Shown here in pieces: positions 18,240 through 28,657 of a stretch of DNA of 64,000 nt (position 1 is the first letter of the stretch; the number at the start of each line of letters is the position of its first letter). The notes beneath the pieces were generated by a model. The model was given only the letters and a program-made list of their open reading frames with translations. It ran no database searches and had not been told where the DNA came from. The stretch lies in assembly GCF_902833085.1 (NCBI RefSeq), contig NZ_CADFEB010000007.1, positions 62,001 to 126,000 of the forward strand, in the 5' to 3' direction. This stretch comes from Burkholderia ubonensis. GTDB taxonomy: Bacteria; Pseudomonadota; Gammaproteobacteria; Burkholderiales; Burkholderiaceae. The translations under genes and the position numbers were made by a program.

Positions 18240-19005
18240 CCGGACGACCGGCGTGCGCGCCGAGCTGCGTTACTTCTTCGTCGCGCTCGGCTATTTCACG
18301 CGCGTGCCGGTGCCGCGCGCGATCGGCTATGCGGCGGGCGATCTCGATCAGGCCGCGCGCTACTTCCCGCTGGTCGGCGCATGCGTCGGCGCGTGGGGCG
18401 CGCTCGTCTACCTGGCCGCGCTGCGCGTGTTCCCGGCATCGATCGCGGTCGGCCTGTCGATCGCCGCGACGCTCGTCGCGACCGGCGCGTTCCACGAGGA
18501 CGGCCTTGCCGACAGCTGCGACGCGTTCGGCGGCGGCTACACGCGCGACGACGTGCTGCGCATCATGCACGACTCGCGGATCGGCACGTTCGGCGCTGCC
18601 GCGCTCGTGATCGCGCTCGGCCTGAAGTGGCAGGCGCTCGCCGCGCTGCCGCCGCTGCGCGCCGCGTGGACGATGATCGCCGCGCACGCGGCGAGCCGCG
18701 CGGCGGCGGTGAGCCTCTTGATGTCGCTCGACTATGTGCGGGCGGAGGGCAAGGCGAAGCCGGTCGCGCAGCGGATGGGGCCGCGCGCCGCGCTCGTCGC
18801 GGCGGCGTTCGGGCTGCCGTGGCTGTTCTGGCCGGACTGGCGCATGGGCGTTGCCGCGCTCGGCGCGCTCGTGCTGCTGCGCGCGTGGCTCGCGCGCTAT
18901 CTGGTCCGGCGGATCGGCGGCTATACCGGTGATTGCCTGGGCTTCGCGCAGCAACTGTGCGAATTGACGATCTATCTGGTCGTGCTCGGATGGACGTCGT
19001 CCTGA
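18229..19005 (+). CDS. cobS: Adenosylcobinamide-GDP ribazoletransferase (cobalamin synthase)
   Basis: CobS is the membrane enzyme that joins adenosylcobinamide-GDP to alpha-ribazole(-phosphate), the last assembly step. The protein has 258 residues with about six hydrophobic segments. The start region LRYFFVALGYFTRVPVPRA and the motif HEDGLADSCDAFGGGYTRDDVLRIMHDSRIG hold the family's metal-binding acidic residues (the H-E-D-G-L-A-D and D-A-F-G-G sections). Translation starts at GTG 18229 inside the end of cobT, and its own end overlaps cobC by 16 bases, implying tight coupling of cobT-cobS-cobC. Confidence 0.93.
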   Translation: MTPDRTTGVRAELRYFFVALGYFTRVPVPRAIGYAAGDLDQAARYFPLVGACVGAWGALVYLAALRVFPASIAVGLSIAATLVATGAFHEDGLADSCDAFGGGYTRDDVLRIMHDSRIGTFGAAALVIALGLKWQALAALPPLRAAWTMIAAHAASRAAAVSLLMSLDYVRAEGKAKPVAQRMGPRAALVAAAFGLPWLFWPDWRMGVAALGALVLLRAWLARYLVRRIGGYTGDCLGFAQQLCELTIYLVVLGWTSS

Positions 19006-19574
19006 TCCGCCATCCGGCAGTCGCCGTCGATCCGGGCGTGTGCTACGGACGCAGCGACGTGCCGCTCGCCGCATCGGCGCAGGCCGGCGCGCAGGGGATG
19101 CGCGAGCGGCTCGACGCGTTGCGCGCGCCATTGCCGCAGCGCATCTGGTCGAGCCCGCTCGCGCGTTGCGCGTCGGTCGGCGAACGGCTCGCACAGGCGC
19201 TCGGCGTGCCGTTGCAGTACGACGGATGCTGGCAGGAGATGGACTTCGGCGCGTGGGAGATGCAGCGCTGGGACGATATCGACCGCGCGGCGCTCGATGC
19301 TTGGGCCGCCGATCTGATGCACGCCTGCGCGCATGGCGGCGAAAGCGTCGCGCGCTTCGCCGCACGGGTCGCGCAAGGCGTCGACGCGACCGTGCAGGCC
19401 GACGCGCCGCAATGGGCGGTCACGCACGCCGGCGTGATCCGCGCGTTTGCGTCGCAGGTGCTGCGCGTGCCGCTCGACACGCTGTTGTCGCGGCCGGTGC
19501 CGTTCGGCGGCATCGTATGGCTGCGCATGCGCGATGCGGCCGGCGCGTGGGAGATCGTGCACTGGGACGCGTGA
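18990..19574 (+). CDS. cobC: Alpha-ribazole phosphatase (histidine phosphatase family)
   Basis: A 194-residue histidine-phosphatase (phosphoglycerate-mutase fold) protein, expected to remove the phosphate of alpha-ribazole-5'-phosphate or of cobalamin-5'-phosphate. The catalytic motif is LIRHP in place of the common RHG/RHA (His at residue 7). The second motif PLARCA and the later QWAVTHAGVIRAF, with the second catalytic His, are both present. The ATG at 18990 overlaps the cobS stop by 16 bases. It is the last gene of the plus-strand run and converges on btuF with only 14 bases between stops. Confidence 0.88.
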   Translation: MDVVLIRHPAVAVDPGVCYGRSDVPLAASAQAGAQGMRERLDALRAPLPQRIWSSPLARCASVGERLAQALGVPLQYDGCWQEMDFGAWEMQRWDDIDRAALDAWAADLMHACAHGGESVARFAARVAQGVDATVQADAPQWAVTHAGVIRAFASQVLRVPLDTLLSRPVPFGGIVWLRMRDAAGAWEIVHWDA

Positions 19575-19588
19575 GCGTCGCGCGTCCG

Positions 19589-20506
19589 TCAGCGTGCGGG
19601 CCGCCGCGTGCGCGCAGCGTCGAGGTCCTCGCACAGCGCGGCCGCGCCCTGCGCGACGCGCGGCGACGCGCGGGTCAGCAGGTCGCCGTCGATCGCGAAC
19701 AGGTTGCCGCGCGCGACGGCCGTCAGCGCCGGCCATGCGCGCCAGCGCGCGAGGCTCGGCAGCGCGTCGTTCGACGGCGTCGCACCGGCGCTGGTCGTCA
19801 CGATCGCTTCGGGATTGGCCGCGAGCACGGCCTCGTCGGTCACCGTCGGCACGAGCGGCTTGAGCGACGCGAACACGTTGCGGCCGCCGCACAGCGCAAT
19901 CACGTCGCTGATCAGATGCGCGCCGTTGAGCGTCACCAGCGGCCGGTCCCACACCTGGAAGAACACCGTAACGGGCGGGCGCGCCGCATAGCGCGTGCGC
20001 AGCGCAGCGACGTCGCGCGTGAACGAAGTGGCCGCCGCGTCGGCCGCGGGCTGCGTGCCGAGCAGTGCGCCGAGCTGGCGCAGCGACGTCGCGATGTCGT
20101 CGAGACGTTTCGGTTCGCTGTAGAACAGCGGGATGTGCAATGCGCGCAGCGCATCGGTCTGCCGCTCGGCGTTGCCGTGACGCCAGACGACGATCAGGTC
20201 GGGCTTCAGCGCGGCGATGCGTTCGAGATCGAGCGACTTGTTGTCGCCGACGCGCGGCACCGCTCTCGCGGCGCTCGGGTAGTCGCTGTAAGTGACCGTG
20301 CCGACGAGCTTCGCGCCGCCGCCCGCCGCGTAGACCAGCTCGGTCGCGTGCGGCGCAAGGCTGACCACGCGCTGCGCGGGCGCGGGGAGCGTGACCGTGT
20401 TGCCGGCGTCGTCGCGTGCGCTGACGTCCGCATGCGCGAACGGGGCGGCGCCGAGCGCAATCAGTGCGGCAAGCGCCGGCAGGCCGCGGCGCGCCACGTT
20501 CGTCAT
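19589..20506 (-). CDS. btuF: Cobalamin ABC transporter substrate-binding protein (BtuF type)
   Basis: A periplasmic helical-backbone binding protein of 305 residues. The N-terminus is a signal peptide (MTNVARRGLPALAALIALG, cleavage after AHA at about 27). The mature part shows the BtuF pattern RVVSLAPHATELVYAAGGGAKLVGTV, then DNKSLDLERIAALKPDLIVVWRHGNAERQ. It would deliver cobalamin or cobinamide to the BtuC/BtuD transporter encoded on the other strand 2.5 kb away. Its ATG overlaps the cobD stop by 4 bases, so its production is tied to the cobU-cbiB-cobD biosynthetic unit instead of the riboswitch-led transport unit. Confidence 0.88.
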   Translation of the reverse strand: MTNVARRGLPALAALIALGAAPFAHADVSARDDAGNTVTLPAPAQRVVSLAPHATELVYAAGGGAKLVGTVTYSDYPSAARAVPRVGDNKSLDLERIAALKPDLIVVWRHGNAERQTDALRALHIPLFYSEPKRLDDIATSLRQLGALLGTQPAADAAATSFTRDVAALRTRYAARPPVTVFFQVWDRPLVTLNGAHLISDVIALCGGRNVFASLKPLVPTVTDEAVLAANPEAIVTTSAGATPSNDALPSLARWRAWPALTAVARGNLFAIDGDLLTRASPRVAQGAAALCEDLDAARTRRPAR

Positions 20507-21522
20507 CGCGGCTCCGCGAGCAAGGCCGGCACGCACTGTGCAAGCGCGCGCTCGAGACGCCGCCATTCGTCGTCGTTGCCGGGCAAGCCGAAGCGCACGC
20601 TCGACGGCTGCGCGAAATGGCGCGTCCAGATGCCGTGCCGCGCCAGCGCCGCATGCAGGTCCGCCGCGCGCGGATCGGCGGTCCAGCTGAACAGCGGCGT
20701 CGATTGCACGACGCAGCCGTGTCCGCGCAGCAGCGCCGCGAGCCGTTCGCCGTCGGCGGTGAGCCGTTCGCGTGCGGCCGCCTGCCACGCACGGTCGGCG
20801 AACGCGGCGGCCACCGCATGACGCGCGGGGCCGCCGACCGTCCACGCGCCAAGCGTGTCGCGCAGCCGGACGATCAGTTCGGGATGGGCCAGCACGAAAC
20901 CGGCGCGGATGCCGGCGAGGCCGAAGAACTTGCCGACCGAGCGCAGGACGACGAGACCCGGGCGGTTCACGCAAGCGGCGAGCGAGCCGGTCGCGCCCGT
21001 ATCGGCGAACGCCTCGTCGACGATCAGCGTGCCGCCGCGCGCCGCCAGCTGCGCATGCCAGCCGAGCAGGCGCTCGGCGGCGACGCGCTCGGCAGTCGGG
21101 TTGTTCGGATTCCCGACGATCACGTGGCGCAGCGTCGCGGGCAGCGTGTCGACGGTGATGTCGAGCGGTGCGACGCGATGGCCGCGCCGCGCGAACGCGG
21201 GCCCGTATTCGCCATACGCGAGTGGTGCGACGCCCACGTCGCCGTCGGGCAGCAGCGCGGGCAGCGCGCGGATCGCGGCCTGGCTGCCGGCGACCGGCAG
21301 CACGTGCGCCGGGTCCGGCGCGCCGTAGTAATCGGCCGCGCACGCGGCGAGCCCGTCGCCGTCGTCGGGCAGCCGGCGCCACGCGTCGGCGGGCACGGGC
21401 GGCACCGGATAGCCGACCGGGTTGATGCCGGTCGACAGGTCGAGCCATGCGTCGTACGGAATGCCGTGGCGGCGCGCGGCGTCATGCAGGTTGCCGCCGT
21501 GCGCGATGCGGGTGTCAGACAT
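20503..21522 (-). CDS. cobD: Threonine-phosphate decarboxylase
   Basis: A PLP-dependent aminotransferase-fold enzyme of 339 residues (CobD in Salmonella naming, CobC in Pseudomonas). It decarboxylates L-threonine-O-3-phosphate to (R)-1-amino-2-propanol phosphate, the linker that CbiB attaches. It starts with the family pattern HGGNLHDAARRHG, and shows GNPNNPT (PLP-proximal), DEAFAD and RSVGKFFGLAGIR, whose Lys would form the Schiff base. It overlaps cbiB upstream by 8 bases and btuF downstream by 4, indicating one coupled unit. Context rules out a histidinol-phosphate aminotransferase, which looks similar. Confidence 0.92.
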   Translation of the reverse strand: MSDTRIAHGGNLHDAARRHGIPYDAWLDLSTGINPVGYPVPPVPADAWRRLPDDGDGLAACAADYYGAPDPAHVLPVAGSQAAIRALPALLPDGDVGVAPLAYGEYGPAFARRGHRVAPLDITVDTLPATLRHVIVGNPNNPTAERVAAERLLGWHAQLAARGGTLIVDEAFADTGATGSLAACVNRPGLVVLRSVGKFFGLAGIRAGFVLAHPELIVRLRDTLGAWTVGGPARHAVAAAFADRAWQAAARERLTADGERLAALLRGHGCVVQSTPLFSWTADPRAADLHAALARHGIWTRHFAQPSSVRFGLPGNDDEWRRLERALAQCVPALLAEPR

Positions 21523-22459
21523 GTTGGGTGCCCATGACGAGGATGGCGCCGGCGACCAGCAGCGCGAGCCAGAGCGCGAGCGTGCGCGTGACGAGCGACA
21601 GCGCGGCGACGATGTGCGCGGCGCTCGCGGGCGAACCCGCGCCGAGCACCGGGCGGTGCTCGAGCTCGCCGTGATAGACGGCCGGGCCGCCGAGCTGCAC
21701 GTTCAGGCTGCCGGCGCCGGCGGCCATCACCGGGCCCGCGTTCGGGCTGTCCCAGTGCCGGGCCTGCGTGCGCCAGCAGCGCCATGCCGACGCGGTGTCG
21801 CCGAGCAGCGCGTAGCTCGCGGCCGTGAGGCGCGCGGGCACCCAGTTCAGCAGGTCGTCGGTCCGCGCGGCGGCCCAGCCGAAGGTCAAAAAGCGCGGCG
21901 TGCGATAGCCCCACATCGCGTCGAGCGTGTTCGCGAGCCGGAACATCAGCGCGCCGGGGCCGCCGGCGATGACGAACCAGAAGAGGGCGCCGAAGATCGC
22001 GTCGTTGCCGTTCTCGAGCGCCGATTCGACGGCCGCGCGCGACAGCGCGCCCTCGTCGGCGGCGCTGGTGTCGCGCGACACGATGCGCGCGGTCAGCGCG
22101 CGCGCGCCCGGCAGGTCGTGCCGGAACAGCGCGGCGGCGATCGGCGCGAGATGGTCGGCGAGGCTCTTCGCGCCGAGCGCGAACCAGAGCAGCGCGACGT
22201 GCAGCGCGGCCGCGAGCGGCGTGGGCAGCGCGGCGGCCAGCCACACGGCGATCAAGACCGGCGGCGCGACGGCCGCGAGCCACGCGGCGATGCCCGTCAG
22301 GCGACCGCGCCGGCCCGTGTTCAGCACCGCTTCGATGCGTGCGGCGAGCCGCCCGAACGCGACGAGCGGATGCGCGGCCGACGGCTCGCCGACCACGCGG
22401 TCGACGATTACCGCGATGACCGCGAGCATCGCGACCGTGGGCAACGACAGCATCAGCAT
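21515..22459 (-). CDS. cbiB: Adenosylcobinamide-phosphate synthase
   Basis: CbiB (CobD in Pseudomonas naming) is an inner-membrane enzyme that condenses adenosylcobyric acid with aminopropanol phosphate. The 314-residue protein has about five hydrophobic segments, the opening VDRVVGEPSAAHPLVAFG and the conserved FWFVIAGGPGALMFRLANTLDAMWGYR region, of which LANTLDAMWGYR is the hallmark. The ATG at 22459 has GGAG 8 bases upstream (ACGGAGCCCGCGTC) and overlaps cobU by 7 bases; the next in-frame ATG at 22453 is the alternative. It forms a unit with cobU, cobD and btuF. Confidence 0.93.
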   Translation of the reverse strand: MLMLSLPTVAMLAVIAVIVDRVVGEPSAAHPLVAFGRLAARIEAVLNTGRRGRLTGIAAWLAAVAPPVLIAVWLAAALPTPLAAALHVALLWFALGAKSLADHLAPIAAALFRHDLPGARALTARIVSRDTSAADEGALSRAAVESALENGNDAIFGALFWFVIAGGPGALMFRLANTLDAMWGYRTPRFLTFGWAAARTDDLLNWVPARLTAASYALLGDTASAWRCWRTQARHWDSPNAGPVMAAGAGSLNVQLGGPAVYHGELEHRPVLGAGSPASAAHIVAALSLVTRTLALWLALLVAGAILVMGTQHV

Positions 22460-23007
22460 GACGCGGGCTCCGTCTTGATCGCGACCGGCACCCCGGCGAC
22501 GAGCAGCGTGACGCGCGTCGCGAGCGCGGCGACGCGCTGGTTCAGGCGGCCGAGTTCGTCGACGTAGCGGCGCGTGAGCGCGCCGAGCGGCACGACGCCG
22601 AGCCCGATCTCGTTGCTGACGACGATCACCTTCGCGCGGGCGTCGCGCAGCGCGGCTTCGAGCGCGGCGACGCGCGCTTCGTAGTGCGCGTCGTCGAGCG
22701 GCTCGCCTTCGGCCGGGCACAGCAGGTTCGTGAGCCACAGCGTCAGGCAGTCGACCAGCAGGCATGCGCCGGGATCGTCGAGCCGCGCGATGGTTTCGGC
22801 GAGCTCGACGGGCGCGTCGGCGAATCCCCAGCTCGCGGGCCGGCGCGCGCGATGATGCGCGATGCGCTGCGCGAATTCGGCGTCGGCAGCCTGCGCGGTC
22901 GCGATATAGGTGACGGGGCGGCCGCAGTCGGCCGCGAGCCGTTCGGCATGCGCGCTCTTGCCCGAGCGTGCGCCGCCGAGGACGAAGGTGAGATCGTGCG
23001 GAATCAT
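22453..23007 (-). CDS. cobU: Adenosylcobinamide kinase / adenosylcobinamide-phosphate guanylyltransferase
   Basis: A bifunctional 184-residue enzyme that phosphorylates adenosylcobinamide and then transfers GMP to give adenosylcobinamide-GDP, the CobS substrate. The P-loop GGARSGKS is at 11-18, and family motifs [10 protein letters not shown] and [14 protein letters not shown] follow, then [14 protein letters not shown]. The ATG at 23007 starts the minus-strand corrinoid unit cobU-cbiB-cobD-btuF. It is divergent from cobQ, with 60 bases between the two starts that must hold both promoters, or one shared control site. Confidence 0.94.
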   Translation of the reverse strand: MIPHDLTFVLGGARSGKSAHAERLAADCGRPVTYIATAQAADAEFAQRIAHHRARRPASWGFADAPVELAETIARLDDPGACLLVDCLTLWLTNLLCPAEGEPLDDAHYEARVAALEAALRDARAKVIVVSNEIGLGVVPLGALTRRYVDELGRLNQRVAALATRVTLLVAGVPVAIKTEPASC

Positions 23008-23067
23008 CGCGTGATTGTAACGGCGCAGGCGATAATGCGGCCTTCGATTCGCCACGCCTTTCACACG

Positions 23068-24567
23068 ATGAATGCACCCGAGCCGCGGCCGCACGGCACG
23101 CTGATGATCCAGGGCACGACGTCGGACGCCGGCAAGAGCACGCTCGTCGCGGGCCTGTGCCGCCTGGCGCGCCGCGCCGGCGCGCGCGTCGCGCCGTTCA
23201 AGCCGCAGAACATGGCGCTCAACAGCGCGGTGACGGCCGATGGCGGCGAGATCGGCCGCGCGCAGGCGCTGCAGGCGCTCGCCGCGGGCGTCGCGCCGCA
23301 TACCGATTTCAACCCCGTGCTGCTCAAGCCGACCAGCGACCGCGGCGCGCAGGTGATCATCCACGGCAAGGCGCGCGCGAACCTGAACGCGCGGGCGTAC
23401 CACGACTACAAGCCGGTCGCGTTCGACGCGGTGCTCGAATCGTATGCGCGGCTGCGCGCCGGCTACGACACGGTGATCGTCGAGGGCGCGGGCAGCCCGG
23501 CCGAGATCAACCTGCGCGAAGGCGACATCGCGAACATGGGCTTTGCCGAGCGGGTCGACTGCCCGGTCGTGCTGGTCGCCGACATCGACCGCGGCGGCGT
23601 GTTCGCGCATCTGGTCGGCACGCTCGCGTGCCTGTCGGACACCGAGCGCGCGCGGGTGCGCGGCTTCGTGATCAATCGCTTCCGCGGCGACTTCAAGCTG
23701 CTCGAACCGGGCCTCGACTGGCTGCGCGCGCAGACCGGCAAGCCGGTGTTCGGCGTGCTGCCGTATCTGCACGGCCTCACGCTCGACGCAGAGGACATGC
23801 TGCCCGCGCAGGCCCGAAGCGGCGCCGCGCACGCCGGCGGCCGCGTGCTGCGTGTCGTCGTGCCGGCGCTGCCGCGGATCAGCAACCACACCGATTTCGA
23901 TCCGCTGCGCGCGCATCCGCAGGTCGAGTTCACGTACTGGAAGAGCGGGCCCGTGCCGGCCGCCGACCTGCTGATCCTGCCCGGCTCGAAGAGCGTGCAG
24001 CGCGATCTCGCGTGGCTGCGCGACGCCGGCTGGGACGCGGCGATCCGGCGGCACCTGCGCTATGGCGGCAAGCTGATCGGCATCTGCGGCGGCATGCAGA
24101 TGCTCGGCCGCTCGCTCGACGATCCGCTGGGCCTCGAAGGGGCGCCCGGCAGCGTGCCGGGGCTCGGCCTGCTCGAGTTCGACACGACGCTGCAGCCGGA
24201 CAAGACGCTGAAGAACGTGACGGGCCGCCTGGCGTTGCCGGGCGGCGCGGCCGTGCACGGCTACGAGATCCACATGGGCGAGACGCGCGGCCCCGCGCTC
24301 GCGGCGCCGGCGCTCGAGCTGACGGCCGACGGCGCGGCCGCCGCGCACGCGGACGGCGCGCGGTCCGACGACGGCCAGATCCTCGCCACCTACGTGCACG
24401 GGCTGTTCGACGCGCCGGACGCGTGCGCGGCGCTGCTCGCGTGGGCGGGCCTCGACGCGGCCGAGCGGATCGACTACCCGGCGCTGCGCGAGGCGTCGCT
24501 CGAACGCCTCGCCGACACGTTCGCCGCGCATCTCGACCTGCCGGCGCTGTACGCCGAATTCCGCTGA
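23068..24567 (+). CDS. cobQ: Cobyric acid synthase
   Basis: A 499-residue glutamine-dependent amidase (CbiP in Salmonella naming) that amidates four carboxylates of the corrin ring to give cobyric acid. The N-terminal ATPase-like domain begins [17 protein letters not shown] and continues [13 protein letters not shown] and [23 protein letters not shown], in which VEGAGSPAE is the hallmark. The C-terminal class-I glutamine amidotransferase domain holds the nucleophile Cys in [10 protein letters not shown] and a late His in YVHGLFD. The ATG at 23068 ([10 protein letters not shown]) fits the family; an in-frame ATG at 23035 would add 11 residues inside the cobU promoter gap. It is the only early-assembly enzyme of this locus. 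Confidence 0.95.
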   Translation: MNAPEPRPHGTLMIQGTTSDAGKSTLVAGLCRLARRAGARVAPFKPQNMALNSAVTADGGEIGRAQALQALAAGVAPHTDFNPVLLKPTSDRGAQVIIHGKARANLNARAYHDYKPVAFDAVLESYARLRAGYDTVIVEGAGSPAEINLREGDIANMGFAERVDCPVVLVADIDRGGVFAHLVGTLACLSDTERARVRGFVINRFRGDFKLLEPGLDWLRAQTGKPVFGVLPYLHGLTLDAEDMLPAQARSGAAHAGGRVLRVVVPALPRISNHTDFDPLRAHPQVEFTYWKSGPVPAADLLILPGSKSVQRDLAWLRDAGWDAAIRRHLRYGGKLIGICGGMQMLGRSLDDPLGLEGAPGSVPGLGLLEFDTTLQPDKTLKNVTGRLALPGGAAVHGYEIHMGETRGPALAAPALELTADGAAAAHADGARSDDGQILATYVHGLFDAPDACAALLAWAGLDAAERIDYPALREASLERLADTFAAHLDLPALYAEFR

Positions 24568-24643
24568 GCGATTCGTCCTCGCTTTTTTCGTCGCGTGGCG
24601 TACAACCAAAGCAGGGCGGATATCCGTTCTGAGGAGCGCGACG

Positions 24644-24784
24644 ATGAAGGCTCGACGGTGGTTGGGTGTATTGCTGCTGGCGTTGCTGACTGTTCCGACG
24701 TTGGCACAGGCCTGCGATTACGGATCGGGCGGCGGCAGCTCGTCCGGCACTAGCGGATCGCAAGGCAAGGGCGGCGGCTACTGA
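24644..24784 (+). CDS. Small secreted Gly/Ser-rich peptide (46 aa)
   Basis: A 46-residue open frame with a textbook signal peptide: MKARR, a hydrophobic core WLGVLLLALLTVPTL and an A-Q-A cleavage site, leaving a 23-residue mature peptide that starts Cys-Asp-Tyr. The rest is almost only Gly, Ser, Thr, Gln and Lys and ends GKGGGY. The Cys right after the cleavage site resembles a lipoprotein but the lipobox (LAQAC) is not canonical. It has its own ribosome binding site (GAGGAG, 7 bases upstream) and a strong terminator 11 bases past the stop, which argues that it is a real gene. I do not recognise the family and the function is unknown. Confidence 0.65.
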   Translation: MKARRWLGVLLLALLTVPTLAQACDYGSGGGSSSGTSGSQGKGGGY

Positions 24785-24795
24785 CGCACGAATCG

Positions 24796-24824
24796 GGGGC
24801 ATGATCGCTCATGCCCCTTTTTAT
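24796..24824 (+). terminator. Rho-independent terminator after the small secreted peptide
   Basis: A perfect 9-bp stem (GGGGCATGA, TCATGCCCC) with the loop TCGC is followed by TTTTTATTTT. It is one of the strongest terminators in the window. Confidence 0.92.
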
Positions 24825-24934
24825 TTTGATTCGTTCTTTTGAGGAGATAATTTAAGCGGGGTTGCGTATTTATTGGTGGAAAAGGTTCGAATAGAGTGCG
24901 GTTCATTCCAATCCACTCACGAAGGAACCCCGAC

Positions 24935-25351
24935 ATGAACCCCAACCGCCTCAACGATTTCGCCGCCACGCTGCTGCGCGTGGCGCTCGGCGTGCTGTAT
25001 CTCGCGCACGTCGCGCAGAAGGTATTCGTCTTCACGCTGCCCGGCACCGCGCAGTTCTTCGCGTCGATCGGCCTGCCCGCGTGGCTTGCGTACGTCACGA
25101 CGGCCGTCGAGCTGGCGGGCGGCATCGCGCTCCTGGCCGGCTTCCGTGTGCGCGTCGCCGCGCTGGCGCTGCTGCCGTTCATGCTCGGCGCGACGGCCGC
25201 GCACCTGCCGAACGGCTGGAGCTTCGGCGCGCCGCACGGCGGCTGGGAATATCCGGCATTCTGGGCCGTGACGCTCGCCGTGCAGGCGCTGCTGGGCGGC
25301 GGCGCATTCGCGCTCGGCGGGCCGCGGGTCGCGGCGCAGCGCGCGGCGTGA
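24935..25351 (+). CDS. DoxX family membrane protein
   Basis: A 138-residue inner-membrane protein with four hydrophobic segments, matching the DoxX/DoxD-like family (RVALGVLYLAHVAQKVF near the start, AVELAGGIALLAGF in the middle). Members are often linked to redox stress or to quinone or thiosulfate metabolism, but the activity of this short type is not known. The ATG at 24935 has GAAGGAA 8 bases upstream; an earlier in-frame ATG at 24896 lacks one. It is a single gene, separated by a terminator from the small peptide gene and followed by the ParA gene after 136 bases. Confidence 0.82.
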   Translation: MNPNRLNDFAATLLRVALGVLYLAHVAQKVFVFTLPGTAQFFASIGLPAWLAYVTTAVELAGGIALLAGFRVRVAALALLPFMLGATAAHLPNGWSFGAPHGGWEYPAFWAVTLAVQALLGGGAFALGGPRVAAQRAA

Positions 25352-25487
25352 CCCGGCCCGGCGCCGGGCGGCATCGATGCCGCCGGTTCCGGTGATGCCC
25401 CATTTGCCGATATCATCGCTCCCTGTATCCGCAATTGTGCGGCGCCCGCCTGCCGGCCGGCGCCGCACGGCTTCTTCGGGGGAATTC

Positions 25488-26129
25488 ATGACGGTGATCG
25501 TGGTGGCGAATCCGAAGGGCGGCGTCGGCAAGAGCACGCTGTCCACCAATCTCGCTGGTTATTTCGCGGCGCAGGGCGCATGGGTCGCGCTGGCCGATCT
25601 CGACCGGCAGCAGTCCGCGCACGCGTGGCTCGACCTGCGCCCGGCCGGGCTGCCCGCCATCGAGGCGTGGGCGCTCGACCCGGATGCGCCGTCGAAGCCG
25701 CCGCGCGGGCTCGAATACGCGGTGATCGACACGCCGGCCGGCCTGCACGGCAACCGGCTGAACGTCGCGCTGCAGCTCGCGGACAAGGTGATCGTGCCGC
25801 TGCAGCCGTCGATGTTCGACATCCTCGCGACCCAGCACTTCCTCGAACGGCTCGCGAATGAAAAGGCGGTGCGCAGGGGCAGCGTCGAAGTCGGCATCGT
25901 CGGGATGCGGGTCGATGCGCGCACGCGCTCGTCCGAGCAGCTGCACCGTTTCGTCGAGGGGCTCGAGCTGCCGGTGCTCGGCTACGTGCGCGACACGCAG
26001 AACTACGTGCAGCTCGCCGCGCACGGGCTCACGCTGTGGGACGTCGCGAAGAGCCGCGTCGACAAGGACCTCGAACAGTGGGGCCCGATCGTCGCGTGGG
26101 CGGAGCGCAAGGCGTCGAAGGGCGCATGA
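25488..26129 (+). CDS. ParA/MinD family ATPase, orphan
   Basis: A 213-residue deviant-Walker ATPase of the ParA family. The P-loop with the signature Lys is PKGGVGKST (9-17), followed by DLDRQQSAHAWL (switch I) and YAVIDTPAGLHG (switch II). It lacks an N-terminal DNA-binding domain and has no parB or parS beside it, so it is not a chromosomal segregation pair. Similar orphan ParA proteins position chemoreceptor clusters, plasmids, carboxysomes or flagella; which applies is not visible. The ATG at 25488 follows GGGGGAATTC, a fair ribosome binding site. It is a single gene ending at a terminator shared with panD. Confidence 0.85.
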   Translation: MTVIVVANPKGGVGKSTLSTNLAGYFAAQGAWVALADLDRQQSAHAWLDLRPAGLPAIEAWALDPDAPSKPPRGLEYAVIDTPAGLHGNRLNVALQLADKVIVPLQPSMFDILATQHFLERLANEKAVRRGSVEVGIVGMRVDARTRSSEQLHRFVEGLELPVLGYVRDTQNYVQLAAHGLTLWDVAKSRVDKDLEQWGPIVAWAERKASKGA

Positions 26130-26187
26130 CGGCGCGGCGCGGATCGGTCGCCGGCGATAACCGCCGACACGCCGCGCGCACGTGACA

Positions 26188-26222
26188 AGGGCCGGATTCC
26201 GTGCTGGACGGAATCCGGCCCT
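26188..26222. terminator. Bidirectional terminator between the ParA gene and panD
   Basis: Long perfect arms AGGGCCGGATTCCG and CGGAATCCGGCCCT surround a 7-base loop, with TTT on the right. It lies between convergent genes and can serve both. Confidence 0.85.
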
Positions 26223-26259
26223 TTGCATTGGGCGGCGCCGCCTGACGCGGCGCTCGGGC

Positions 26260-26646
26260 TTACGACCAGCTCTGGGTCGGCACGTGGTCGCGGCTGCCCT
26301 TGATCTTGTTGTCGTCGTCGACGAACACGAGGTTCGGCTTCCAGCCGGCCTGCAGTTCGGCTTCGTCGACCATCGCGAACGCCGCGATGATCACGAGATC
26401 GCCGAGCTGCGCGCGCCGTGCGGCCGAGCCGTTCAGCGAGATCATCCCGCTGCCGCGTTCGCCCTTGATCGCGTAGGTCGAGAAGCGTTCGCCGTTGTTG
26501 ATGTTCCAGATGTCGATCCGCTCGTTTTCCGCGATGTTCGCGGCCTCGAGCAGGTTCTCGTCGATCGCGCACGAGCCTTCGTAGTGCAATTCGCAGTGGG
26601 TGACGGCTACGCGGTGGATCTTCGATTTGAGCATGTGGCGCTGCAT
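26260..26646 (-). CDS. panD: Aspartate 1-decarboxylase
   Basis: PanD makes beta-alanine from aspartate for pantothenate synthesis. It is a 128-residue pyruvoyl enzyme; the self-cleavage site Gly24-Ser25 (YEGSC) is intact and creates the catalytic pyruvoyl group. The opening [17 protein letters not shown] with Lys9 and the WNINNGERF motif are typical. The ATG at 26646 has GGAGG (AAGGAGGCCCC) upstream. It follows panC by 44 bases on the same strand, so both beta-alanine supply and its ligation to pantoate are encoded together. No panB is in the window. Confidence 0.96.
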   Translation of the reverse strand: MQRHMLKSKIHRVAVTHCELHYEGSCAIDENLLEAANIAENERIDIWNINNGERFSTYAIKGERGSGMISLNGSAARRAQLGDLVIIAAFAMVDEAELQAGWKPNLVFVDDDNKIKGSRDHVPTQSWS

Positions 26647-26690
26647 GGGGCCTCCTTGATGCGTCGTGATGCGCTGGCGGACGAAAGCCG

Positions 26691-28653
<1,963 letters not shown>

Positions 28654-28657
28654 GTCG

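Noticed and set aside
20503-21522. Histidinol-phosphate aminotransferase (hisC) for the PLP enzyme
   Set aside because: The folds are alike, but the start HGGNLHDAARRHG and overlaps with cbiB and btuF fit threonine-phosphate decarboxylase.
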